Origin: Trileptium ribeirensis
Lineage: Eukaryota; Nematoda; Enoplea; Enoplida; Thoracostomopsidae
Reading direction: 5' to 3'
DNA length: 64,000 nucleotides
NCBI GenBank assembly: GCA_030248225.1
Contig: JASANE010028053.1
Location: 1-64,000, forward strand
Shown here: positions 1-11,429 of the stretch, piece by piece
Numbering within the stretch: the first letter of the stretch is position 1
How the letters are laid out: each line of letters starts with the position of its first letter
Notes under the pieces: model-generated
What the model saw: only the letters and a program-made list of their open reading frames with translations
Told to the model about the DNA's origin: nothing
Database searches by the model: none
Program-made: the position numbers and the translations under genes

Positions 1-1200
1 TAGTCACTAACCAGATTTTCGAATCTAATAGTCACTCGTCGCCGATTAGCTATACTCGCTTCGTTTCTCAAACAAATTGCTAATTTAGCAGGATAATAAA
101 ATCTGCAGACCTTTTCGAACTTCAAAAGTTCAATATCATCGCATTGAGTGAAATTTGTTGTAACCCTGGGTTATTCTGCCCTCGATATACGCGTCATATT
201 TGTTGATCAGATTTATCTTATATCCGATAATAGGATGACTACATAAATATTCTTTGTTCTAATATTGTAAGCTACGACATTTATCCACGTTTAATCGTTC
301 AGTGTGCTGTGGGGTTATGTGTAGGTTCTAAATCGATATCCAGCCTGACTTGCTTAGGCGGTATAGTTTTAGCATCATTTTATATGTAATGATTAAATAA
401 GAGCTGAGGTTGACGTTTTTTGATTAGTTCAGGCACAGATCTTCATTCAGCATTAATATATGTTATATGCTGATTAGAATCAATCTGTGGGTCCTTATAT
501 GAAACCGCCAAATTGTCATCAACTGGTTCTGTTGAAGAAAAATGATGTTTTTTGTCAGTGTACAATAATACGTAACTGAACGAAGTAGAGGAAAATAAAG
601 AAAACATGTGGACCCAGAGGGAGAAAACGGCTCCAGTTCGCTCAAATGGCTCCAGAGTGCCAAACGGGTCTTGAAATTGGACTCGGTTCCTTTAACGAAG
701 TATTTTGATATGCGACAGGTCTGTTTTCAGACAAAAAGATAGGACTGGGCTCTCGCGCGAGCCCATGGCGAATTTCGATAAATTATTAAAGCGTTTAGAC
801 TGCTCTAGCGGTTTCGGGTTGGGTTTGCGTTTTTGTGGGGTGAGGGGCATATCTTTATGTGCAAATTTAACGACGGGAATCCAATGATGGGTTACGCACC
901 CATAAAATTCCCGTAAATTTCAGGGATACTGTATCCAAAGTGGGCACAGCGGGTTCGTTCCGTGCTTAGAAGAAAGCCTCGGAATCCAAAGATATCATAT
1001 AATACTTGTATATTGATTATTCGTCGAAATATCGAATCAAATGTTAGTACCATTTTCACTCCAATTTTCAGGTACGTATATAGTAATTCCTTACTAGGTC
1101 CGCGGATCCTGATCGGATATCCACGGGAAATCAAGACTGGTAGATTTGATATTGGCGAGTTTAACTTATAACTTTCAGGACATTTGCTACTTTGCTGTTC
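1..1200. other. Intergenic, no gene recognised
   Basis: AT-rich sequence with only short ORFs below about 80 codons and no recognisable domain. It would be downstream of the minus-strand SLC35B1 exons, so missing C-terminal exons of that gene could lie here or further left. I looked for the conserved second-half motifs of the family and did not see them. Confidence 0.5.
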
Positions 1201-1230
1201 GCTATAGTGCGAACTGCCACTATTTTTGAA

Positions 1231-1292
1231 GTCCTCACTTGTGAGGACGGTAGTGACGCGTTTTTGTCGCGCCCATTTCTCGCTAAATGGGC
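1231..1292. other. Two adjacent perfect hairpins
   Basis: GTCCTCAC-tt-GTGAGGAC (1231-1248) is followed 22 bases later by GCCCATTT-ctcgct-AAATGGGC (1271-1292). Both have perfect 8-bp stems. No terminator-like T tract or RNA family is recognised. They sit just upstream of the Penelope-like remnant, so they could belong to that element or to an older repeat. Confidence 0.6.
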
Positions 1293-1559
1293 TAAATTTT
1301 CTCTTAATCCTATGGCATGGGGTAAGGCAAGGTTCCTAACAATTTGAGGTGGTTACGAGAGGCGTACCGTCCGTCCTATTCGTTAGCACCCAACGGCAGA
1401 AATGCCTATAACATTAATTGCATCTTCACTATGTTTCATGTTGTACTAACTGATGTCGATAAGCCCGGGTTAGAAAACGGTTTTCCAGCTTATAATAAAG
1501 TAGACAAGCTACAGATATACGCCAGGCTAGAACACTTTCTTCAAATCTCTGTCGTAGAA

Positions 1560-2390
1560 CAGAAGTAACAAACGTTGGCTTTGATGTTAAAAATGAAATC
1601 CGTTCCACCTTAGATACCGCTCTCAATAATTTTATACAAAGCTGTCCAGTCAGCAATTTTTCAAACAAGCAAATGCTTTCAATCAAAAACTTAGCTGACA
1701 ATCATGATATCATAGTGACTTCACCAGATAAAGGCAACGGTGTTGTGATCAGGAATAAGTGTGACTACTTGACCAAAGTGCACACAATACTCAATGATAC
1801 ATCAAGTTTTAGAACTGCCCACTCTCAACTCGCTTATTTGATTACGGTTAAAATTGAAAGCCTTGTCCAAAAATTTTTGCACAAAATTTACAAACAAAAA
1901 TGCATCTAGTATTTCAAATGTCAGATCTTGTCATGCATTGAATCATCTGTGCACAGCTTGGCCCAATATATCGTACCGATTCTGGAACCAATTACTCGAA
2001 ACGAATATGCGGTTCTTAGCTCATTCACTTTTGCGGATAATATTAGGACAAAAATATCAATGGCAAGTTTATTGTCAGCAACGATGTCGACTCCGTTTAC
2101 TAATGCTCCCATTGATGAAACTTTAAATTTCACAGGCTTTTAAATATAACGAAATCAATCCTCCGATTCCATTGAACGATCTTCTTCAAGCAATAAATTT
2201 GTGTGTACCAACATGCGTTTTCTTTTTAATGGCACAATATTTCAACAGATAGATGGTGTCGCCAAGGGTTCTCTTTTAGGACCTACCCTGGCCAATATAT
2301 TCATGTGTAAATCCGAAACCCTTTGGTTACGAAATTGTCCAACTAATTTCTGTCCATCGTTCTATAAAAGATACGTAGATACCTGATACC
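1560..2390 (+). pseudogene. Penelope-like element reverse transcriptase, decayed
   Basis: The translated frames, broken by several frameshifts, carry the hallmarks of Penelope-like RTs in order. PDKGNGVVI (about 1720) is the N-terminal signature. A block reading SVHSLAQYIVPILEPITRNE (about 1945-2005) is followed by PFTNAPIDETL (about 2095-2125), the decayed family motif around motif A. DGVAKGSLLGPTLANIFM (about 2252-2305) is motif B, and YKRYVDT followed by a stop (about 2360-2385) stands where YVDD is expected. RT would copy the element's RNA at the insertion target. The missing last Asp, the stop and the frameshifts make this copy inactive. Family assignment is firm; exact ends are approximate. 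Confidence 0.85.
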
Positions 2391-2471
2391 TTTACGATTT
2401 TTGATAATTGAACTCAAGCTAACCAATTACCACAGTATCTTAACAGCCGACATGGTGCTATCAAATTTACA

Positions 2472-2790
2472 ATGGACACGGAATCGGAGTATAAGTTTTC
2501 CTGTTCCGCTTGTAAAGCGGACTACGTCGGTAGTTCATGCCGTCACTTAGCAACAAGAATCTCGGAGGAAACCGGAGTGTCGGCCCGCACGGGAAAAACC
2601 TTAACAATGCGCAGCTTAGTAACTCAACTATATTTAGACATTCAACGACTTGCCATACTCAGCCCAATAACAGTGATTTTTCCATCATAGCCCAAATAAG
2701 AAACACTAGCGCCAATAGTGATTCGTTGCTTCGCATTCTGGAAAATCTAATAATCAGACACATGAATACTTTAATGCTCTTTGGCATATT
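2472..2790 (+). pseudogene. GIY-YIG-type endonuclease domain remnant of the Penelope-like element
   Basis: Directly downstream of the RT remnant, a short frame reads CSACKADYVGSSCRHLATRI, matching the Cys-containing GIY-YIG endonuclease that Penelope-like elements carry at the C terminus (CxxCxxxYVG, then RHLxxRI). After a frame change, the following 150 bases encode a sequence resembling the usual C-terminal end of these proteins (about 2640-2780). The endonuclease nicks the target for target-primed reverse transcription. The order RT then GIY-YIG supports one element. It is interrupted immediately afterwards by a hAT-like insertion at 2826. Confidence 0.75.
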
Positions 2791-2825
2791 TTCTTTATTT
2801 GATTTTATATTGCTCTCGTACATAT

Positions 2826-3514
2826 CAGGGAGTAACCGGAATTCCGGTTGCGGTTCCGGCAAAGGAAAAACCATACCGGATCCGGAATTCCGGTTTAAAA
2901 AATTTGTTTCAAAGTTTTAACATTTTTGCTTCATCTGTAGTCCAAACATATGTAGTATATGAATGCAATGATCAAGTTCTAATACAACCAAGCAAAAGAA
3001 AAGATTAACTCAGCAATTTTCCGTGTGAAACGTAAGTAGGGCGCATAATTTCAGTAGGAAGTTTTAATCTTAACCTGCAGGAGTTTGTTAACAAAACAAA
3101 GCCAATAATTTCAAGTTTCCTACAGAAAAACATGTAACTAACATGTGTAGTAAAGGGAGGCGATTCGAGACAGAGCGAAAGTGTTTATTCTACGTTCCAT
3201 GCGTTGTAAGCACATTCAGTTTGACGCAGTATATGCATAGTGGAAGGCATTTTTTGCTTTAGGTGTCTAAAAACCGACGTTTTGATCGGTAAATAAATAT
3301 TGTTGCTTCCTCAGTCTCTTTAAAGTTTCAAAAAGGCAATAATGTCATCGTAATACATTAAGTTTAATGCAAAAGTTATTTAATACATTTTAAAGCCACT
3401 GCACCTTCATTTCTTTTTCATCTGTTTTGCTATATATAAGTTTCGAAGACCTGGTTCCGGGTCCAGATCCGGTTTAAATGAACGGTTCCGGTTTCTGGTT
3501 CCGGTTATTTCCTG
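2826..3514 (-). mobile_element. hAT-like non-autonomous element, copy A (internally deleted)
   Basis: Starts CAGGGAGTAACCGGAATTCC and ends GGTTATTTCCTG, with subterminal CCGGAA/TTCCGG hexamers. It is inserted at the 3' end of the Penelope-like remnant. Flanking 8-mers GTACATAT and ATATATAT match at 6 of 8 positions, as expected of an old 8-bp hAT target duplication. At 689 bp it lacks about 430-500 bp of the interior present in copies B-E. No transposase is present. Strand is given relative to copies B and E. Confidence 0.85.
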
Positions 3515-3999
3515 ATATATATAGTAACGATGATACAACTGTGTGTAATGGATTTGTACAATCATAATTGAAACGAGCGAAGCGAGTTTCCCCAAATAGG
3601 TTGCTAGCGTGAGAATAGGGGAAAATTTCTTTTTTTTTGTTTGTCTGTTACTTTCATAGCTCGACACTAGATCGATGGATGTTCACAAACTTTTTTTTTA
3701 CATGAACCGTTATGGTCTCTATATGATTCTTTTGTAGGTTTGATATGCATTCCGGGTCGGGTTTCGGGTAAGAAACGGGTCAGAAGGGTCAAAATTTAAC
3801 TTTTTTTTTAAATTTCGGTTTTGGAGTTGCGTATATATCGGTCTATAACTCGAAAAATAGAAAGCAGAGCGAAAAACGGAGAGCACATTCCGTGTTCGCC
3901 TCAACGAGAGCTACAACATTGTCTCTTACGTTATTTTTGTGGGACTTCAATCTAACCCAGAAAAATGGGTTAAAGGTCATTGGACCACCTGTAGTGTGA

Positions 4000-4330
4000 A
4001 CTGCAAAATTCGAGATTTGGTTAATTTTGCCAGATCTCCGTGAAAAGACAGGTCCATAGGTTTTCGACTACGCTGAAAACGATGGCAGGAATGTTTTTGA
4101 TGTATTGTCAATATTTTCCATGATTAATGATGTTCGAGTTTGAGGACCAGACCCTAAGATTTGAACCCAAAAATTCGAGATTTGGGAAATGTTGCCAAGC
4201 TTTGAAGCCAAACATTCGAGACTTGGTTAAGTTCGCCTGATCATCCTGAAGAGACGGGTTGCTTTGGTTTCGACTATTTTTCGGCTACTTGGCAAATTTT
4301 TACGCATTCTTGAATGGATGAGGTTGGATA
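4000..4330. repeat. Diverged duplication, period about 209 bp
   Basis: ATTCGAGATTTGG-type phrases recur at about 4008, 4172 and 4217. The text after the first (gcc.gat.tccgtgaa.agac.gg, then gttttcgacta) is repeated after the third, 209 bases later. Copies differ by many substitutions. Confidence 0.6.
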
Positions 4331-5409
4331 ACCTCACTTACTACACTTGTTGTTATCGTTTGAGCGTATTGCTAATTAGAACGCGTTACAAGAATCGCAT
4401 GTGCTGCGCTCGCAGAAAAAGGTTAGTATTTGATTATCATTTTGTATGAACATAAGGAACGACTGGGTCTGTAAAGTGTGAGGTCACGCTCACTCGTTTC
4501 CCCTCGCTTGCGAGTTACTAGTATGAATTATACGCAGGAACAATGGTATAAATCAAGTATATAGCAATTGATATGTTCATGGTAATACGGTATCAAGCAA
4601 GCATATAACTGGGTGCCTTTATGGTAAGAACAAATGGTTATAATGCAATCGGTATATTATAATGCAATCAGTATAATCATGGCACGTAGCAGCGGGCGGA
4701 AATGGCTTCGATTTCCTTCAAAACCATTATCTTCGAGGGTTTAGTTCCAATGCCGGTTTGATGATCAAACTTCGTAAATATCTATAAACGATCTAGCATG
4801 GATCTGTTACATTTGCATGCTGTACGTGTTTGTTGCCTTGCTGATACGAGAAAAGTTATGATATCTTTCAGTATTAGTCTTAACCTTAGTAGCTTGTCTC
4901 ATGACCCAAGTTGTGGATTGTGACTGTGGAATGTTATTCATCTCAGTAGTTGTTTCAACTGAGGGTGCTAGCGGGAAAATCGTGAAGATTTCTGTCTGTC
5001 TGTTTCTGTCATTCATAACTGATTTTCGGGTGGATGGATTCCGATAGTTTTTTATTCGATAGCAACTGATGAAGACGAGCCCTTTGGTTGAAAGCGAGCA
5101 GCTCCGACCCATTCTTTGGGATCAAAATGGCAAGAAACATGTTTTTAAAGTTCTTTGTCAAATCTGGCAATATGAGTACAAGTCTTTCGCAGCCCATATC
5201 TTGCGAAACAGAACCGAGATCGCTATAGAAAGTCAGCTCATCGAGACCTACAACTTCGCTGATCATAACTTTTTTGGGACCACTCTCTCAACCACTATGG
5301 AGCCGGATATGGTTTGTGGACCCTTTGGTAGAAATGGCGTTTTTTAAACTCTCGGCATCTTGTGGCATATTTTAACCATTCAACGAGTATCTATTAGGTT
5401 ACCCATCAC

Positions 5410-6030
5410 GTGCGACACGATGGTTTTTCTACCAAAAGCCCAACTTAAATATATTATATACTCCTTTTCCTGGGTTTCAAAGGTTTTAAGGACGACGAAC
5501 CCGATTTCCAACGTGTGTTGAGTTTCTATTTTTTGGTTATTAATAGCGTGCAGGGCATCAAGAGTGGTCTATAATGTATGGTATTTATGACGTCTGAGTG
5601 CAATGATTTGGTTATCTAGAGTCCAGGGTGCATATTTCATGAATTTGCAGTGGGTTTAGGATCAATTAATCCGATGTCCAGAATATAATCGGTCTTCAGT
5701 AGTTTAATACACCGCATCAAAAATAGATTATATAGAGGTTTTTCGGTATGTTTATACAATGATTTGGTTATTTCGAGTAAGGCATGCATATTTAATGGCT
5801 CTTCAACGGGTTTACGGTCAATGAATCCTGTTTTCAGAACATGGTCTGCCTTCTGGTGCTGGGTACATTTTACGTAAAGGTCATCAAGAATTCTCTGTAT
5901 AGGTTTCCCGCTTGGTTGAATACGATGGTTTGATTATCAAGAGAACAGCACAAATATTCGATGACATGTCAGCTGTTTTTGATGGGTTTAGCGTCGACTA
6001 GATTTTAGAATTTTCAATAAGTTCAGGGTT
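5410..6030. repeat. Tandem repeat, 4 diverged units of 155-185 bp
   Basis: A phrase like GATGGTTT or GATTTGGTTAT, followed some 50-60 bases later by GGGTTTA and then CAGAAT or TTTTCAGAAC, recurs at about 5418, 5601, 5757 and 5930. Unit similarity is visible but low, so the array is old. Confidence 0.6.
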
Positions 6031-6730
6031 CAAGATGTTTTAGGGTAGTATAAACCTCAAACACAGCCTAGTGTTACATGTGTTTAAACAAAATGATAAT
6101 TTAAAAATGAAACCACGCTCTCTCCGTTTCACCATCGTATTCGAGATACTAGCTAACATTCTTAATAAAATAACAGAAAAACCAAATATACATTAAAAAT
6201 ATTTATGACGACGATATTTTCACGGTGTACTGTTTTAAAATTAAAACTGGCCAGTTTCAGAACTTTTTCCATTATTATTCAACATAATGTTACAACATTA
6301 TACGAATGTTTGTCGGATAGCATTGTTAAGCTTAATTAAAAAACACGAAAAATAAAGTCGATACTGGACACATATCTTTATCACATTTCGCTAATAAGAC
6401 ATTAATTTGAATTTGAAAACGTGTATACTGCGACAATGACAAATGTGCATAAACATGATAAAAATTTATGACTAATATGATATCTGCCAGTTTCAACTCG
6501 ATGTATCCCTCCAAACTTCAGAAGAAATCTGCGCCACTGGTACCTAAATCAACATTGTGAAGAACCAGGGGCCAAAATTCTTTTCTAACCATTATTAAGT
6601 TTATGTCTTACAAATATGGTGTTTTCCCAAAGCGTCGAACCAGGGTTTGTTGCTTCGTTACGAGTAGCCAAAAATAAAGAAGAAAATTTGTCTAATAAGA
6701 CGACAATTATTAAAATATAAAATTCCCTAC

Positions 6731-6922
6731 CAGTAAAGCTTCACCAAAGCCAAACTGCAACATCGACGAGCTGCCACCACTACCTTTGTCTTTATACAAA
6801 AACAAGCTGACACCAAAAACGATGAGTAAAACAAACATGTACTTGACAAATGGATAACGTTTGTGCGCCAAAATTACTCCCAAAATCATGACCGGTATCG
6901 GTTTGCAGGATTTACCTAACAC
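6731..6922 (-). CDS. SLC35B1: SLC35B1-type nucleotide transporter, exon 4
   Basis: A 192-bp, 64-codon exon on the minus strand between acceptor ATTACAG|GTG and donor CTG|GTAGGG, phase 0 at both ends. It begins [18 protein letters not shown], the most conserved stretch of SLC35B1 proteins. Two hydrophobic helices follow ([10 protein letters not shown] and [16 protein letters not shown]), then a Gly/Ser-rich loop and GFGEALL. The family are ER membrane nucleotide carriers; human SLC35B1 is reported as an ER ATP/ADP exchanger. The first codon joins exactly to YPTQ at the end of exon 3. No stop codon or frameshift is present. Later exons were not found in the 6.7 kb to the left. Confidence 0.93.
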
Positions 6923-6988
6923 CTGTAATGCCGACCAAAGCATTAGCTAATGATATAACGAAAACAGACATTCCAATGTAATTATAGA

Positions 6989-7440
6989 ACAAATTCAAAT
7001 AGGGTTGCTTAATACGTGTGTTGCACCTTCTATGCGGCGAGAAATACAAAGTTGTTCTCCTGCCACATATTTCAGCTGCACTATGAAACGTCTGCGCGAA
7101 GGACATGCATCTCTTGGCCGAAAAAATAAAGCAACCAAACGTTCAGTATTGGCCAGTGTGAAATGGAAATGTATCTAACTACTTGATATGTGGCATAACG
7201 GGATACTGAATAGAAACAAATTCAAACGAGTTTACCTAATATGTATGGTACGTATTCTATGTTGTGACAAATCCAAGGGTGTTGCTCAGTCACATATTTC
7301 CAGCCGCACCACGAGATGCCTGTGCTAAAGGTGTGTACCTCCCGACTGAAAAAAATTCAACAAACTAAAAGTTGAGGATTGGAAAGTGTGAAATTGACGT
7401 GTATCTAACTGAATTGTGGTGCGGCAGAATAAGGCGCTGA
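6989..7440. repeat. Two-unit tandem duplication in intron 3, period about 233 bp
   Basis: CACATATTTCAGCTGCAC at about 7058 recurs as CACATATTTCCAGCCGCACC at about 7291. Both copies share the downstream phrases GTGTGAAAT and TGTATCTAACT. The copies are strongly diverged. It lies just inside intron 3 of SLC35B1 next to exon 4. No coding meaning is seen. Confidence 0.7.
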
Positions 7441-9023
7441 ACGTACTCTGCGACACCTAAAATTCAGAACCGTGGTGAAACAAGCAATAATAGAAACGGA
7501 GCAAACGTAGCTAGCGACTTTCATAAAATAGTGCTCATTTGTACAAAATTCTTTTTGTGTATTGGTAGCACGTACAGCTCTCGATGAACTGATGAATTTT
7601 CTATTCTGCTTATAACAAAATGCAGCTATGCACTCAACTTTGCGTTTGTGCTACACTTAGTTCGTACTAAAATTTTCTTAATATTATTGACCCGCAGGGA
7701 AAACTTTTTGATTCTGGCCTTTTGACTCCAGCATAATACGGTTAAACTGCTGCCAAAGACATCAAGATTCTAAAAAGTTAAAAGCCTGCCTGACATTTCT
7801 CAGTACCCACTGGCACAAAGGCCTGCCCTCTGTTGGTACTCCCTAGCAAAATTTTTGCACCCCCATCACGTAAAAACACCCATCGTTGATATAAAAACCT
7901 AACAAAACTGTTACAAAAACCCTTTCTGGAATTAATTTTTTTATTTCCAATTAGCGGCTGAGACTGCAGTGACATTTCCCGCTGGCAGATAACAAACTAT
8001 TCAATCATTTGATTCTTTTAATATCTGGTTTCCAAAGTCTTAGTTTTAACAATTTAAATCTCCAGCGATAAATGATCATTAGCCTTCAAAGTTCGCGGGC
8101 ATGACTCTGTTTAATGATAGCTCACGCTTGAAATGCGTCATGGAATTTTCATTGCATAGATTTCATCCCACGTAAATAATAGTGCTACTGTAGTTGAGAT
8201 CGATCATTTTGATATATGTCATGTCAGTGATTAGGTGTGTGGAGAATTTTGAGACGCTCGTATCTTGTGCCATACTGAAACAATTGGAAAGATGATTTGA
8301 CTGGCAAAAGCGCCGTCGAAAAGACGTTATTTAGAATTGTGTATTCATAACATGCTTGCAGCTTCGCATGATAAACAATAGGGCTAGCAATGATTCACTA
8401 CAAGCACTGTCAGACATTGCTTCAAAACAACATATGCCTAGAATATATCCCTTTGCCCGTCCTTGAAGTCGTTCAATTGCAGACAATATATTAAAGGCCA
8501 CGCACTACAAGCTCATTCAAGGTATGGGTGAATGTAGCACTTATAAATTTTAGATTTAAATAATCGGATAGTTGTTTTAAGCCAAATGGGTCTCGAGTGA
8601 CTGACTTTATATGCTGCGTAATATGAGCGTTTTGACTTATGCTGTCGGGTATAGTCATTCCAAGGTAACCAAGCATTCAGATATCCTTTAAATCTAATTT
8701 GAGGAAACGTAGTTAATCTTGCAGAAGATATAACAATAACCTACGTTTTGTTGCATTGAACTTCATGCCCCAGTTCTACCCAAACAGAAGATTTATCCAG
8801 CTGAATGTATGAAACAAGAATAATTGCTGCATTCATTGACTTTACTGACACGATTAGAACTGTATCATCAGAAAACATCAAAATGCTTCCAGTGAGTCGG
8901 TTGTCGATCAATAACGCATGGGAGATCATTCACATATAAAGCGAATGGGGTTGGTGCTAAACTGCTTCTTAATTTGATAAATTTAAGCAAAAAATGGCTA
9001 CAGATTGGTTTTAACCTCAACAC
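7441..9023. other. SLC35B1 intron 3, no feature recognised
   Basis: Ordinary AT-rich intron. Short frames (61-66 codons) at 8491-9068 on the minus strand have no family match that I recognise. The segment ends at the hAT copy B insertion. Confidence 0.5.
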
Positions 9024-10170
9024 CAGGGAATAACCGGAACCGAAATTTGCCGGAACCGGAACCAGCAACCGGATCCGGAACCGGAACCTGGTCTTCGAAA
9101 TTTATATATAGTAAAACAGATGATGGAAGAAACGAAGGTATAGTGGATTTAAAATGCATTAAAAATAACATTTACATTAAATGTTATTTTTGCGATGGTA
9201 TTATTGCCTTTCTGAAACTTTAAATAGACTGAGGAAGCTAATAATGTTTATTTATCGATCAAATATGTCGGTTTTTGGACATTCAGAGCAAAAAATGTCT
9301 TCCACTATACACCATTGCGTATACTGCGTCAAATCGAATGTGCTTACAAAGCTTGGAGCGTAGAATACATACTTTCGCTCTGTCTCCAGTCGCCTCCCTT
9401 TACTACACATACGTTTGTTACATGTTCTTCTGTAGGAAACTTAAAATTATTGGTTTATATGATTCTAAGAGAAAATAATAGATAGAAGGTAATTTTCTGA
9501 TCAGTGGTCAGAGACACTGTTTAGGCTAGCGTTGGACAAACAGTGCCCGTCAGTTAGATCATGATGATAACTTTCTAATCAGAATGCTATAAATGAGACA
9601 CACTGTGATGCTGCTCGCACAGTTTCAATAAATACAGTTTATTGCCAAGAAAGCAGTTTCTAGCTGCGTTGCAGATAACGTTAGTTTACTTCAATTTAGA
9701 CTGATTTACCAAGTTAACAAGCGCACTGGCGGCTGCTTGACGCAATTTATGTTAGCCAAGCATACCCTAAGTACTTCTGCGTAAGCCATGCTCTGTTACC
9801 GCGTTGGACCGGTTGAATTCAAACGTATCCCACAGACTTCTGGATGTGTAAAATAGCTGCTACAAGCATCGACCTGGCTTTGATTTAACAAACTCCTTCA
9901 GGTTATTATGAAAAATTCCTGCTCTAATTATGTGCCTTACTTACGTTTCACACGGCAAATTGGTTAGTTAGCCTTTTCTTATGCTTGGTTGTATAGCTTG
10001 ATCATTGTACAATATATATATTACATATGTTTGGATTACAGGATGAAGAAAAAGCGTGGAAAATTTCAAACAAAATTTTTAAACCGGAATTCCGGTATGG
10101 TTTTTGCCCTTTGCCGGAACCGCAACCGGAACACGATTTTCGCCGGATCCGGAATTCCGGTTACTCCCTG
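9024..10170 (+). mobile_element. hAT-like non-autonomous element, copy B (complete)
   Basis: A 1147-bp element starting CAGGGAATAACCGGAACC and ending GGTTACTCCCTG. It is flanked by a perfect 8-bp duplication CTCAACAC (9016-9023 and 10171-10178), the size made by hAT transposases. Hexamers CCGGAA/TTCCGG repeat several times in the first 80 and last 100 bp, probably as transposase-binding subterminal repeats (inference). The interior has no transposase, only a 67-codon frame (9275-9478) shared with copies C, D and E. It lies in intron 3 of SLC35B1. The perfect duplication suggests a recent insertion. Confidence 0.95.
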
Positions 10171-10189
10171 CTCAACACAAGTTGAAGCA

Positions 10190-11150
10190 TTTCTAAGACC
10201 ATTAATAAGCCTCCAGTTCACACCTCCTGACAAAATCCGGCGCCCCCCAGTTCCGAACCAAAGGGACAGTTCATGTGACAATGGCCGTAGATAGATAAAC
10301 AGTAAATGGTGTAGGATCACAGTTGCCAATGTAAGAAATAACATTATCTTGTTTACATGGACAATGGCCTACTCACTGCCACTGTCGCCATCAAATATTC
10401 AGGTACATCTTCCCTTGGAAAATTTCCAATCAGCAGAGAAGCCAGGACATTGGATCGAAAAAATGTCCCATCAGAATCATCTCATCAAAAGCTAGAGTGT
10501 TTTAGGCTTGCGAGACTAAGTGTCAGATCTGACTCTTACGAAGGGGGTAGGCCGTAACCAGAGGCTAAGCCCAGTACTTTTGTTAATACCAGTACATATG
10601 TCATAAGTGTCCGTAAGAGGGTACCACCTAAGGACAAGACCTTCTCCTAAGGCATATTCCTCCCTCCGTTAGGGTTCCCGTCTATTACAAATTGGGCAAA
10701 ATTTTAACGAAAATGGGGAAACGAAAGCTATGGCGGTCAAAAACAAAAATTTTAGGGATCAAAGAGGGGGGGCACGTGTCTGCCAGGGTCACGTAGAGCC
10801 AGTACGTCAGCACCCATTCCCACGCTATAAAAAACTTGGGACTATGCAGTTGTGCATTTTCGTTTGAGGGTCTAAGTTTAAAAATACACTTAAAAGTTTA
10901 CATTTCATAAATTTTGCTAAAGTATTTTGCACGCTGAGGAGCGAACATACGGTGTTGTAGGGCTATTGAATACATAACTAATAACGTTGGTTTCATTATT
11001 TTGAACCGAACCAAAGGGTGTGACAACAATGGCCATACAAAGATAAACGGTATTTGATATAGGGGCAACAGTCGATAATGTAAGAGACATTTTGTTCACA
11101 TCGACAATGGACAAATCACTGCCACTGTCGTCATCAAAAGTTCAGGTAAA
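10190..11150. repeat. Diverged duplicated block (about 10200-10415 and 10917-11150)
   Basis: Two segments about 720 bp apart share GACAATGGCC and CTCACTGCCACTGTCG, and each ends TTCAGGTA (10395-10410 and 11140-11150), where CAG|GTA resembles a plus-strand splice donor. The second copy is open on the minus strand for 65 codons with a hydrophobic middle; the first has a minus-strand stop. Differences include in-frame indels and third-position-like changes. It may be a duplicated exon of an unknown gene nested in the SLC35B1 intron, or simply an old repeat. The strand cannot be decided by eye. Confidence 0.35.
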
Positions 11151-11184
11151 TCTTACTAGATTTATAATATGCTTAGATTATTTA

Positions 11185-11421
11185 TTATAAATTAGCATAT
11201 CCATATAACTTTGGCACGCTGAAATTTTTGCTATCTTTTACATCAACTGTTTCGCCCCAAAGAAAGCGTTGTCCTAGGTGTTTGTCTACAAGAATTTCCC
11301 CAATTCTATCTTCTGTTAAACTCGCACCATACTTTTCCCTAAGCAGTAGCGTTGCATTAATATATAGCAGATATGTTATTGTTTTTAAAAAGCCCATAAA
11401 GCTAAATTTGGAATATTGCAA
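11185..11421 (-). CDS. Unrecognised 78-codon ORF, possible exon
   Basis: An open minus-strand frame whose second half has protein-like composition (REKYGASLTEDRIGEILVDK, then LGQRFLWGETVDVKDSKNF), ending LYGYANL before TAA. No family is recognised. It lies inside SLC35B1 intron 3, 35 bp from the duplicated block at 10917-11150. It could be the last exon of a nested gene or chance coding in an old element. There is no clear acceptor or promoter. Confidence 0.25.
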   Translation of the reverse strand: MQYSKFSFMGFLKTITYLLYINATLLLREKYGASLTEDRIGEILVDKHLGQRFLWGETVDVKDSKNFSVPKLYGYANL

Positions 11422-11429
11422 TTAAAGTC

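Larger units (their letters stand above)
3515..6730. other. Intergenic or 3' intron sequence, tandem repeats only
   Basis: No recognisable gene. It contains the purine mirror motif CGAGCGAAGCGAG at 3574-3586, a T-rich block near 3628-3705 and two low-copy tandem arrays listed separately. Overlapping frames of 60-100 codons at 4807-5347 on both strands show no family signature. If SLC35B1 continues to the left, part of this is its intron 4. Confidence 0.5.

Noticed and set aside
5069..5347. A 92-codon plus-strand frame and overlapping minus-strand frames
   Set aside because: No family signature and comparable openness on both strands; left as unassigned.
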